Assembly (NCBI GenBank): GCA_047619315.1
Contig: JBLHKB010000227.1
Coordinates: 1 to 10,127, forward strand
DNA: 10,127 nucleotides
DNA from: JBCCRV01 sp047619315
GTDB lineage: Bacteria; Myxococcota_A; Polyangia; Polyangiales; Houyiibacteriaceae
Reading direction: 5' to 3'
Both the position numbers and the translations under genes were made by a program. The notes below the pieces were generated by a model that ran no database searches, was not told where the DNA came from, and saw only the letters and a list, made by a program, of their open reading frames with translations. This document shows, piece by piece, positions 1 to 5,762 of this stretch (its first letter is position 1; every line of letters starts with the position of its first letter).

Positions 1-1
1 G

Positions 2-685
2 ATGCGTAACCTCTGCACCACCGAGACGAACGCAACGATCGCATTCCGCGGTCAGAGCAGCAGCATGATCCTCTCGAAGTTCCCACTCTCGGAGCCCGTG
101 AACTACGTCGTACCCGGGTCGTGGAATCAGCGCGTCGTTACCATCGCGACGGCGACGCTCCCATCCGGCGCCGAGGTGGACGTCTACTGCAACCACCTCA
201 CGCCCATCTTCGAAGCCATCACATTCCCTTACACAGGACAGTACGGCGCTGGAATGACCGGAGCTGAAGGCTGGGCTGCAGAGCAGCTTCTGCAGGTGGA
301 GAAGATCATCACCTTGGTCAGCGAGCGCTCCGCAACGCGACCGGGCATCATCCTCGGCGACCTCAACACCGGCACCGCTGGACTTGGTGCGGGTCTTGGA
401 GACGAAGCTCCCCTGACGTTCGAGCGCCTCCGAGAGGTCTACGAGTTGGGCGTCGCCCGCGACTTCGAAGCCCAGTGCACCTACTGCTCGGGCAACGCCA
501 ACAACGACCCGGACGCCCTCGACGTGTGGATCGACCACATCTTCCTGCACGGCCTCAGCCGCAGCCAAGTCACAGCGTCGGAGCGTACGTTTGACGAAGC
601 CAACGTCGATGCTGGCGGCGGCGTGATGGTTCCGCCTTCGGACCACTACGGCATCGCTTCGACGATCACGATCCCTGAGCCTTAG
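2..685 (+). CDS. Endonuclease/exonuclease/phosphatase (EEP) family protein, 5' truncated
   Basis: This is the C-terminal part (227 visible residues) of an EEP-fold metal-dependent phosphoesterase. The frame is open at the window edge, so the true start lies upstream and the Met at base 2 is probably internal. Visible family signatures, numbered from that Met, are an SSSMILSKFPLS strand that usually begins the second half of such domains, VYCNHLTP with a catalytic-type His (H65), GIILGDLNTG with D120 and N122, WIDHIF (D178, H179), and the terminal SDHYG motif (S213, D214, H215). EEP enzymes use these Asp, Asn and His residues with Mg2+ to cleave phosphodiester or phosphomonoester bonds. The substrate (nucleic acid, phospholipid or inositol phosphate) cannot be told from this part. 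Cysteines at C63, C159 and C162 would suit an exported, disulfide-bonded enzyme, but the N-terminus with any signal peptide is missing. A hairpin terminator follows nine bases after the stop. Confidence 0.85.
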   Translation: MRNLCTTETNATIAFRGQSSSMILSKFPLSEPVNYVVPGSWNQRVVTIATATLPSGAEVDVYCNHLTPIFEAITFPYTGQYGAGMTGAEGWAAEQLLQVEKIITLVSERSATRPGIILGDLNTGTAGLGAGLGDEAPLTFERLREVYELGVARDFEAQCTYCSGNANNDPDALDVWIDHIFLHGLSRSQVTASERTFDEANVDAGGGVMVPPSDHYGIASTITIPEP

Positions 686-693
686 GCTTTCTC

Positions 694-728
694 GTGGTGA
701 GCGCATGAGCGCTCACCACAGCTTCCTT
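694..728 (+). terminator. Hairpin terminator after the EEP gene
   Basis: GTGGTGAGCGC (694-704) pairs perfectly with GCGCTCACCAC (709-719) around the tetraloop ATGA, giving an 11-bp stem. It begins nine bases after the EEP stop. The following bases (AGCTTCCTTG) are only moderately T-rich, so termination may be less efficient than at a canonical intrinsic terminator. Position and stem strength support the call. Confidence 0.65.
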
Positions 729-803
729 GAGGCTCGTCTTCAAGCAAGAGTTGCTCTGCGCGCCATCTTGTCGTGTCGTCGAAGCACGAGAAATAGCGCG
801 AGA

Positions 804-838
804 GAACGGCATGCAACCTGCACTGGTGCATGCCGTTC
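804..838 (+). other. Perfect 12-bp inverted repeat upstream of, or overlapping, the lipoprotein start
   Basis: GAACGGCATGCA (804-815) is the exact reverse complement of TGCATGCCGTTC (827-838), with an 11-base loop. No T-run follows on either strand, so it is a weak candidate for an intrinsic terminator. The ATG at 830, one candidate start of the lipoprotein gene, lies in the 3' arm and would be base-paired in the mRNA. It could be a terminator, an mRNA control hairpin or a binding site for a dimeric regulator. The remaining sequence between 729 and 803 shows no feature I can identify. Confidence 0.6.
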
Positions 839-1498
839 CTCATTTCAGACAGAAAGCTATCTGTGCCATTCAACATTTCCGCACCTCTTCGTTGGTTGAT
901 CATCGCGTGTCTGGTTGGTGGATGCTCCGACGACCCCGAACCAAGCGCTGCGCCTTCAAGAACGAACGCTCCATCAGCCGAGTCAACGGCCGCTGTTCCT
1001 GAGCCCGCTGTTCCTGAGGCGGCGGAGGTGGTGGAGGTCCCTGAGGTCGTCGTCGCGATGGTGCCAGGCACGCTTCGCCTCATCGTCTTGGTACCCAACG
1101 CACTGCTCGGAAGCGAAGCGCGCTGGGTGACGAGCTTGGTCGCGGAGCTTGATGCGAGTGAACTTCAGGTGATTCGTGATGAACCCAGCCCAGCGGAGCG
1201 GAGTAGCTTGGTGACGTTCTTCGGCGGCGGCGAGTGGACGCGCCCAAGCGAATGGGCCCCGCACGACGTGGTCCTAGCGCTGGAGTTCGTCGAGCCATTC
1301 ATGTTTGGTGAACCCGAAGAGCAGCCTTACACCCGCGGTCTGCGCCGGGTCGCGCTTTGGACCGCGGGAGACGAAGAACCCGCCTTCTCGCACGAAAACC
1401 GCCTCGTTCACCGGGACCACCATGACGGACACGACACCCCGTATGGCGTCAGCGAGCTCCTCGTTCAGTTAGCTCTCGATGCGCGGAGTCAGTCATGA
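830..1498 (+). CDS. Predicted lipoprotein of unknown function with a His-rich C-terminal segment
   Basis: I do not recognise the family. With the ATG at 830 the product is 222 residues. A hydrophobic segment, WLIIACLVGGC, ends in a lipobox-like LVGGC with the acylated Cys at C32, followed by SDDPEP. Next comes a Pro/Ala/Glu/Val-rich spacer (about residues 36-77), partly built from a 15-bp tandem duplication (14-bp identical cores at 990-1003 and 1005-1018), and then a globular domain of about 140 residues. Residues 188-201 hold five His (H188, H194, H197, H198, H201) with Asp neighbours, a possible metal site. The start is uncertain: the ATG lies inside a perfect hairpin and has no Shine-Dalgarno, whereas the in-frame GTG at 863 (VPFNISAPLRW...) gives a more usual signal peptide length. 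The stop overlaps the next start as ATGA, so the two genes are probably translationally coupled. Lipoprotein export is well supported; the function is not. Confidence 0.75.
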   Translation: MPFLISDRKLSVPFNISAPLRWLIIACLVGGCSDDPEPSAAPSRTNAPSAESTAAVPEPAVPEAAEVVEVPEVVVAMVPGTLRLIVLVPNALLGSEARWVTSLVAELDASELQVIRDEPSPAERSSLVTFFGGGEWTRPSEWAPHDVVLALEFVEPFMFGEPEEQPYTRGLRRVALWTAGDEEPAFSHENRLVHRDHHDGHDTPYGVSELLVQLALDARSQS

Positions 1499-1992
1499 AG
1501 GTCAGCGCCGTCGTCTTCTTCGCAATGCTGAGCTTGTTGGTCCCATCTCCAGGCGTCGCGGGCAGGGGGTATCCCGTCATGACGCTCGTGAACATGACGC
1601 CGAACGGGAGTGACGATGCGGCTCGTGAATGCGCCGCCCAGATGCGCCGCTACTTTCGCGGCGAAGAACAAGACTTTCAAGCCCGCGGTGAGTCCAGGAT
1701 TCGGACTCGCATGGTCGCCGCCGGCGACGCGGATGCCGCCACAAGCGACTTCTTCGAGTGGGACGTCGCCGCCCTCGGAGTGCTCGCGAGAGATGCCCTT
1801 CAAGAGAACGAGGAGTGGGGCGCAGCGCTCCTTCTCTTCGACTGTCGACCCACAGACCAGGTCTTCCGCCTCCTCGTCGTCCCCCAAGGCGCGGGCATCG
1901 TACGAGCAGAACTGCGTGGGCCTTTGATGAGCACAGAGCGCGCCGTCGGCACCTTAAGAGGCTTATACTACTACACCCGTGGCGGGTTCTAG
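1495..1992 (+). CDS. Small exported protein of unknown function
   Basis: The product is 165 residues and I do not recognise its family. Residues 1-22 form a Sec-type signal peptide: Lys at position 2, a hydrophobic core of about 15 residues, then PSPGVAG with likely cleavage near residues 22-23. There is no lipobox Cys, so the mature protein is probably periplasmic or secreted. It has two cysteines (C46, C117) that could form a disulfide, and it alternates predicted helix (AARECAAQMRRYF) with hydrophobic strands (AALLLFDC, FRLLVVPQG). The start is supported by GGAG at 1485-1488, six bases upstream. It overlaps the lipoprotein stop by four bases (ATGA), which suggests co-translation and possibly a shared envelope role. 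No clear terminator follows the stop. A 253-residue antisense frame over this region is a shadow. Confidence 0.75.
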   Translation: MKVSAVVFFAMLSLLVPSPGVAGRGYPVMTLVNMTPNGSDDAARECAAQMRRYFRGEEQDFQARGESRIRTRMVAAGDADAATSDFFEWDVAALGVLARDALQENEEWGAALLLFDCRPTDQVFRLLVVPQGAGIVRAELRGPLMSTERAVGTLRGLYYYTRGGF

Positions 1993-2030
1993 GCAGCTGA
2001 CTCCCGAGACTTCTGGCGCAGGCTGTTATT

Positions 2031-2100
2031 CCGTTTCCGTGGTTCGAAAGACGCTGCTGAGGTCTGCCGCACACAAAACATGACCGCCGCACGGAAATGG
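2031..2100. repeat. 11-bp inverted repeat flanking a 48-base loop
   Basis: CCGTTTCCGTG (2031-2041) can pair with CACGGAAATGG (2090-2100), ten Watson-Crick pairs plus one G-T wobble. The loop holds a shorter GGTC/GACC pairing (2061-2064 with 2082-2085). It lies between the exported-protein stop and the rpsO promoter and has no reading frame I would support. It may be a distal terminator or small structured RNA, or may be chance. The GGTTCGAAA inside resembles a tRNA T-loop, but no acceptor or T stem forms. Confidence 0.35.
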
Positions 2101-2140
2101 GTTTCACGGGCGGGACAGCTGATCCAAGTGTCTGAAAACA

Positions 2141-2158
2141 CGACACAAAACTGTGTCG
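2141..2158. repeat. Short inverted repeat upstream of the rpsO promoter
   Basis: CGACACA (2141-2147) and TGTGTCG (2152-2158) form a perfect 7-bp dyad around AAAC. It lies 23 bases before the proposed -35 box of rpsO, so it could be an activator or repressor site, or a weak hairpin. There is no further evidence. Confidence 0.35.
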
Positions 2159-2181
2159 CGCAAGGAAACGCCCACCCTGCC

Positions 2182-2210
2182 TTGACCACCATGTAGGTCC
2201 CGCGCATACT
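2182..2210 (+). promoter_or_regulatory. Sigma70-like promoter of rpsO
   Basis: TTGACC (2182-2187, five of six consensus bases) is followed after a 17-base spacer by CATACT (2205-2210, four of six). Transcription would start near 2217 and leave a leader of about 57 bases before the rpsO ATG. That is long enough for the S15 feedback control on its own mRNA known in other bacteria, although I could not identify a defined S15-binding fold. Confidence 0.55.
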
Positions 2211-2273
2211 CCGCGCCGTTCATAGGCACGTTGATTTCCGCCACCGAAGTCGACGCAAGTAGGAGAATTAAAG

Positions 2274-2543
2274 ATGGCAATGACACAAGACCGAAAAGCC
2301 GAGATTATCGCGGTTTTCAAGCAGCAGGACGGGGACACTGGTTCCCCTGAGGTTCAGATCGCACTTCTCACGGAGCGCATCATCTACCTCACCGAGCACT
2401 TTCAGACTCACAAGAAGGACCACCACTCACGTCGTGGCCTCTTGAAGTTGGTTTCGCGGCGACGCCGACTCCTCGATTACGTTCGCAAGAACGACGTGGA
2501 GCGCTACCGCAAGATCATCACGGCGCTCGGTATTCGTAAGTAG
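2274..2543 (+). CDS. rpsO: 30S ribosomal protein S15
   Basis: At 89 residues this is the standard length for S15, a primary 16S rRNA-binding protein that nucleates assembly of the 30S platform and forms a bridge to the 50S subunit. Family signatures are clear: DTGSPEVQIALLTERI (residues 21-36), then LTEHFQTHKKDHHSRRGLL with the conserved His/Asp/Ser-rich RNA-binding turn, LVSRRRRLLDYVRKND, and the end YRKIITALGIRK. Two ATG codons lie close together (2274 and 2280). AGGAG at 2261-2265 is eight bases from the first and 14 from the second, so the first is chosen. The gene has its own promoter and a strong terminator. The order rpsO then pnp is conserved in many bacteria. Confidence 0.98.
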   Translation: MAMTQDRKAEIIAVFKQQDGDTGSPEVQIALLTERIIYLTEHFQTHKKDHHSRRGLLKLVSRRRRLLDYVRKNDVERYRKIITALGIRK

Positions 2544-2550
2544 TTCAAGA

Positions 2551-2598
2551 GGGCGGCAGGTTTTTTCCTGCTGCCCTTCTTTCTTTGTTCTTTTTGAG
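2551..2598 (+). terminator. Intrinsic terminator of rpsO
   Basis: GGGCGGCAGG (2551-2560) pairs with CCTGCTGCCC (2567-2576), including one G-T wobble, around a TTTTTT loop. A long T-rich tract follows (TTCTTTCTTTGTTCTTTTT, to 2595). It starts eight bases after the rpsO stop and is a classic Rho-independent terminator. pnp therefore probably has its own promoter or depends on readthrough. Confidence 0.92.
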
Positions 2599-2846
2599 CT
2601 CGCCCAGCTTCACCGGGTCGTTCGCTCTTCGATTCGATGACTTCAGTACTTCTGTTCTGACGAGAACAGCGCTTGAGTCATGGAACCGGGGACCGAGCCC
2701 GACTCTTTGCCTGATGGCACGGAGTGGAAGCCAAACCCCAAACAGGCTTTTTGCCTGAACCAAATCGCTCCGGCCGCAAACGTCACGATGACGGGCGCGT
2801 CAGCCGAGGCACAAGTGCGGCGGGCCGATGTCAGTGCTCGTCGATT
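2599..2846 (+). promoter_or_regulatory. rpsO-pnp intergenic region and presumed pnp leader
   Basis: No gene is supported here. I see two short hairpins: CTGTTCT/AGAACAG (2652-2658 and 2663-2669, loop GACG) and CAGGC/GCCTG around TTTTT (2743-2757). The segment TTTGCCTGA occurs twice (2706-2714 and 2750-2758), so CAGGC at 2743-2747 could pair with either copy. No convincing sigma70 promoter was found. In Escherichia coli the pnp leader is a target of RNase III and PNPase autocontrol; a similar role here is only an inference. Confidence 0.35.
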
Positions 2847-2850
2847 GGAG
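2847..2850 (+). promoter_or_regulatory. Ribosome binding site deciding the pnp start
   Basis: GGAG lies ten bases before the ATG at 2861. An in-frame ATG upstream at 2828 has no such site and would add eleven residues (MSVLVDWRSSK) that do not resemble the family. The usual PNPase N-terminus begins soon before the ETV/GxRxxxLETGRxAKQA block. Confidence 0.75.
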
Positions 2851-2860
2851 AAGTAGTAAA

Positions 2861-5299
2861 ATGATTATTCGCGAAACCGTGAAGGTGGGGGAACGCCTCA
2901 TCACTCTCGAAACGGGACGTATCGCAAAGCAGGCCGGTGGATCCGTGCTTGTGACGTGCGGCGAGACCGTTGTTCTTGTGACCGTCTGTGGCACGAAGGA
3001 AGGCCGACCTGGCCAGAGCTTCCTTCCGCTCTCCGTCGACTTCCAAGAGAAGACCTACGCTGCCGGCAAGATCCCCGGTGGTTTCTTCAAGCGCGAAGGC
3101 CGTCTTCGTGAGCACGAGATCTTGACCTCGCGCCTCATCGACCGTCCTTGCCGACCCCTCTTCCCAAGCGCATGGCGCGGCGAGATTCAGATCATCGCCA
3201 CGGTCATGAGCGCGGATGGTGAGAACCCAGCAGACGTGCTCGCGATGTGCGGCGCTTCGGCAGCTCTCATGCTTTGCCAGACGCCCTTCGAGGGCCCCAT
3301 CGCCGGCGTTCGCGTCGGTCGTGTGGACGGCAAGCTCATTGCCAACCCCACCTACCAAGAGCTCGAGAAGTCCGACCTAGAGTTGCTCATCGCAGCCAGC
3401 AAAGACGCCATCGTCATGGTGGAGGGTGAAGGCAAGGAAGTCGTCGAAGCCGACCTCATCGAAGCCATCATGTTCGGTCACAAGTCCGTGCAGGCCATCC
3501 TTGAGCTTCAGCACGCGATGCAAGAAGCCGTCGGCAAGACGAAGTGGGTCTTCGACCCGCCGAAGCGCGACCCGGCCATCGACATCGCTGTCAAAGCTCA
3601 GTCCCTCGACGCCATCAAGGCCGCCTGCAACGAAGCTGAGAAGTTTCCACGCTACGACGCCCTCGACGACGCCAAGAAGGCCGCTAAGAAGGCTCTCTCG
3701 GCACAGTTCGAAGGCCAGGAAAGCGACATCAGCGCCGCCTTCGGTGACCTCAAGTACAACACGATGCGCGCGCAGGTTCTCGATGAGAAGCGCCGCGTTG
3801 ACGGTCGTGACTTCAAGACCGTTCGCCCCATCGCGATCGAAGCAGGGCTTCTTCCCCGCGTGCACGGCTCGACGCTCTTCACGCGCGGCGAGACCCAGGC
3901 CATCGTCACAGCGACGCTTGGTACTTCCTCCGACGAGCAGAAGATCGATGGTCTTCTCGCGCCCGTGTGGAAGAACTTCATGCTCCACTACAACTTCCCA
4001 CCGTACTGCGTTGGCGAGGCCCGCTTCATGCGTGGTCCTGGTCGTCGCGAAATCGGTCACGGAAACCTGGCGGAGCGCTCACTTCGAGGCCTTCTTCCTA
4101 GCAAGGAAGACTTCCCCTACACGATTCGTATCGTCTCGGAGATCACCGAGTCGAACGGTTCCTCGTCCATGGCTTCGGTCTGTGGCGGTAGCCTTGCGAT
4201 GATGGACGCAGGCGTCCCCTTCATGAAGCCTGTTGCCGGCGTGGCGATGGGTCTCATCAAGGAAGGCGACAAGTACGCCGTCCTCACGGACATTCTCGGC
4301 GACGAGGATCACCTCGGCGACATGGACTTCAAGGTCTGCGGCACCGAGAAGGGCATCACGGCCATTCAGATGGACATCAAGATCGACGGCCTCAGCCAGA
4401 CGATCATGGAAGAGGCTTTGGAGCAGGCGCGAGCAGGCCGTCTCCACATCCTCAATGAGATGAACAAGTGCCTCCCAGCACCTCGTGAAGAGCTCAGCAA
4501 GTACGCTCCGCGCATCACGGCCATCAAGGTCAAGCCGGACCAGATTCGCACAATCATCGGGCCTGGCGGCAAGATGATCAAGGCCATCACCGAGCAGACC
4601 GGCGCGCAGATCAACGTGTCCGACGACGGTACGGTTTCGATCTCCAGCTCCGATCCGGAAGCCGTCAAGAAGGCCATCGCCTTCATCGAAGGCCTCACGA
4701 CTTCGCCAGAGGTTGGCGCGAAGTACAAGGGCACCGTTCGTCGCGTAGAGCGCTACGGCGCCTTCATCGAGATCGCCCCCGGCAAGGATGGCCTTCTCCA
4801 CATCACGGACATGTCCTACGAGTTCGTGGACAAGGTCGAAGACATCATGAACCTCGGTGACGAGGTTGAGGTTGTCGTTTCGAACATCGACCGCGAAGGT
4901 CGCGTGAAGCTCAGCCGGAAGCCTCTCCTTGAGAAGCCCGAAGGCTACGTTGAGCCCGAGCCCCGTGAACCCCGCGAGCGTAGCGGCGGTGACCGAGGCG
5001 GCGGACGCGACGGTGGTCGTGGCGGACGCGACGGTGGACGTGGCGGACGCGACGGTGGACGTGGCGGACGCGACGGTGGTCGTGGCGGACGCGACGGTGG
5101 TCGTGGCGGACGCGACGGTGGTCGTGGCGGACGCGAAGGCGGCGCTCCACGAGAAAGCGCCCCGCGCGAAGGCGGAGCCGCTCCAGCAGCAACAACAGCA
5201 CCACGAGAAGATGGCGATCGCCCACGGCGTCGACGTCGTCGGCGTGAAGGCGGAGAAGGCGAAGGCGGCACCACGCCACCGACGACAACGGAAGCCTGA
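2861..5299 (+). CDS. pnp: Polyribonucleotide nucleotidyltransferase (PNPase) with extended RGG-type tail
   Basis: This 812-residue 3'-5' exoribonuclease uses phosphate to degrade RNA to nucleoside diphosphates, and can also add tails. It works as a trimer and often joins the RNA degradosome. Domains in order: first RNase PH-like domain (about 1-140, with LETGRIAKQAGGSVLV and FFKREGRLREHEILTSRLIDRP), helical linker (about 230-310), second RNase PH domain (about 311-545, with HGSTLFTRGETQA and the catalytic acid block GDEDHLGDMDFK containing D481, D487 and D489), KH domain (about 550-611, GPGG loop 567-570) and S1 domain (about 618-686). The last 120 or so residues are unusual: PREPRERSGG, six GGRDGGR units (714-755), a Pro/Ala/Glu linker, an RPRRRRRRR basic cluster and an acidic, Thr-rich end. 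The start is chosen by GGAG at 2847-2850. The stop overlaps the dut start as TGATG. Confidence 0.98.
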   Translation: MIIRETVKVGERLITLETGRIAKQAGGSVLVTCGETVVLVTVCGTKEGRPGQSFLPLSVDFQEKTYAAGKIPGGFFKREGRLREHEILTSRLIDRPCRPLFPSAWRGEIQIIATVMSADGENPADVLAMCGASAALMLCQTPFEGPIAGVRVGRVDGKLIANPTYQELEKSDLELLIAASKDAIVMVEGEGKEVVEADLIEAIMFGHKSVQAILELQHAMQEAVGKTKWVFDPPKRDPAIDIAVKAQSLDAIKAACNEAEKFPRYDALDDAKKAAKKALSAQFEGQESDISAAFGDLKYNTMRAQVLDEKRRVDGRDFKTVRPIAIEAGLLPRVHGSTLFTRGETQAIVTATLGTSSDEQKIDGLLAPVWKNFMLHYNFPPYCVGEARFMRGPGRREIGHGNLAERSLRGLLPSKEDFPYTIRIVSEITESNGSSSMASVCGGSLAMMDAGVPFMKPVAGVAMGLIKEGDKYAVLTDILGDEDHLGDMDFKVCGTEKGITAIQMDIKIDGLSQTIMEEALEQARAGRLHILNEMNKCLPAPREELSKYAPRITAIKVKPDQIRTIIGPGGKMIKAITEQTGAQINVSDDGTVSISSSDPEAVKKAIAFIEGLTTSPEVGAKYKGTVRRVERYGAFIEIAPGKDGLLHITDMSYEFVDKVEDIMNLGDEVEVVVSNIDREGRVKLSRKPLLEKPEGYVEPEPREPRERSGGDRGGGRDGGRGGRDGGRGGRDGGRGGRDGGRGGRDGGRGGRDGGRGGREGGAPRESAPREGGAAPAATTAPREDGDRPRRRRRRREGGEGEGGTTPPTTTEA
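5000..5143 (+). repeat. 21-bp tandem repeats coding GGRDGGR in the PNPase tail
   Basis: Six consecutive units (5000-5020, 5021-5041, 5042-5062, 5063-5083, 5084-5104, 5105-5125) differ only at one wobble base: GGA in units 2 and 3, GGT in the others. A diverged partial seventh unit (GGC GGA CGC GAA GGC GGC) ends at 5143. Such near identity points to recent slippage or unequal recombination, and copy number may vary between strains. The low-complexity DNA also opens the other frames, producing false reading frames on both strands. Confidence 0.95.
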
Positions 5300-5742
5300 T
5301 GACCGATGCGGTGCAGGTCGTGAAGCTACGTGAGGGAGCTCGTCTCCCTCGCTATGCCAGCGCCGGCGCCGCAGGAATGGACCTCGCAGCATGCGTGGAC
5401 GAGCCCCTGGTGCTAGCACCGGGGGCTTTTGCTCGCGTGCCCACCGGTATTGCCATCGCGCTGCCGGTCGGAACCGAGGCTCAAGTGAGGCCCCGGAGCG
5501 GCCTTGCGGCACGTCACGCCGTGACCGTGCTCAACGCCCCTGGAACCATCGACTGCGACTACCGCGGCGAGGTGCAGGTGCTCCTTATCAATCATGGGTC
5601 CGAGCCTTTTACCATCCAGGACGGCGAGCGAATCGCCCAGATGGTCATCGCGGCGGCCCCTCAATATCTGATCGTTGAGGCCGAGAGCCTCGACGCCACC
5701 GAACGCGCCGAGGGCGGTTTCGGTAGCACTGGCATGGCCTGA
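5299..5742 (+). CDS. dut: dUTP diphosphatase (dUTPase)
   Basis: This trimeric Mg2+ enzyme hydrolyses dUTP to dUMP and pyrophosphate, keeping uracil out of DNA and feeding thymidylate synthesis. Its 147 residues match the usual length, and all five family motifs are visible: AGMDLAA (I, residues 25-31), RPRSGLAARHAV (II), NAPGTIDCDYRGEV (III, containing the catalytic-type Asp and the uracil-gating Tyr), GERIAQMV (IV) and ERAEGGFGSTG (V, the P-loop-like C-terminal arm). Motif V has Ala where the family often has Gly after the Arg, which should be tolerated. The ATG overlaps the pnp stop by one base and GGAAG lies at 5290-5294, so translation is probably coupled to pnp. A strong terminator-like hairpin lies within the gene at 5402-5430. 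Confidence 0.97.
   Translation: MTDAVQVVKLREGARLPRYASAGAAGMDLAACVDEPLVLAPGAFARVPTGIAIALPVGTEAQVRPRSGLAARHAVTVLNAPGTIDCDYRGEVQVLLINHGSEPFTIQDGERIAQMVIAAAPQYLIVEAESLDATERAEGGFGSTGMA
5402..5430 (+). terminator. Terminator-like hairpin inside dut
   Basis: AGCCCCTGGTG (5402-5412) pairs with CACCGGGGGCT (with one T-G wobble), and the inner C-G can close around TA; the practical loop is CTAG. The stem of about 11-12 bp is followed directly by TTTT (5427-5430, the first T being paired). The form is that of an intrinsic terminator on the plus strand, although the T tract is short. It lies about 100 bases into dut and encodes the ordinary segment EPLVLAPGAF. No T-run follows on the minus strand, which argues for plus-strand polarity. 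Whether it works is unknown. Confidence 0.45.
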
Positions 5743-5762
5743 GAACGTAGGCTTAGGCCTCG

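Noticed and set aside
990..1018. 14-bp direct repeat CCGCTGTTCCTGAG
   Set aside because: It lies in the Pro/Ala/Glu linker of the lipoprotein and codes for repeated AVPE; a small in-frame duplication explains it, with no sign of a mobile element.
2041..2052. GGTTCGAAA resembling a tRNA T-loop
   Set aside because: The flanking bases do not form a T stem and no acceptor, D or anticodon arms are visible at the right spacing.
1577..2338. 253-residue minus-strand frame
   Set aside because: It runs antisense to the exported protein gene, through the rpsO promoter and into rpsO, and its product is Arg/Cys-rich without recognisable motifs.
3377..4060. 227-residue minus-strand frame opposite pnp
   Set aside because: Mirror of the strongly conserved PNPase coding sequence; no ribosome binding site and no family signature.
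4929..5333. Plus-strand alternative frame with ADATVVVADATVDV repeats
   Set aside because: It is the repeat array read in another frame. pnp itself continues to a normal stop overlapping dut, so no frameshift is needed.
4079..5512. Long minus-strand open frames, including a 477-residue one, over the pnp/dut region
   Set aside because: They are shadows of pnp. The 21-bp repeat and GC-rich codons keep all frames open, and the products are low-complexity (PPRPPSRPP, TTTVASA repeats) with no family resemblance.
5743..5762. Palindrome-like TAGGCTTAGGCCT before the kinase-like gene
   Set aside because: Too short and imperfect to call an operator or terminator, and it does not provide a Shine-Dalgarno.
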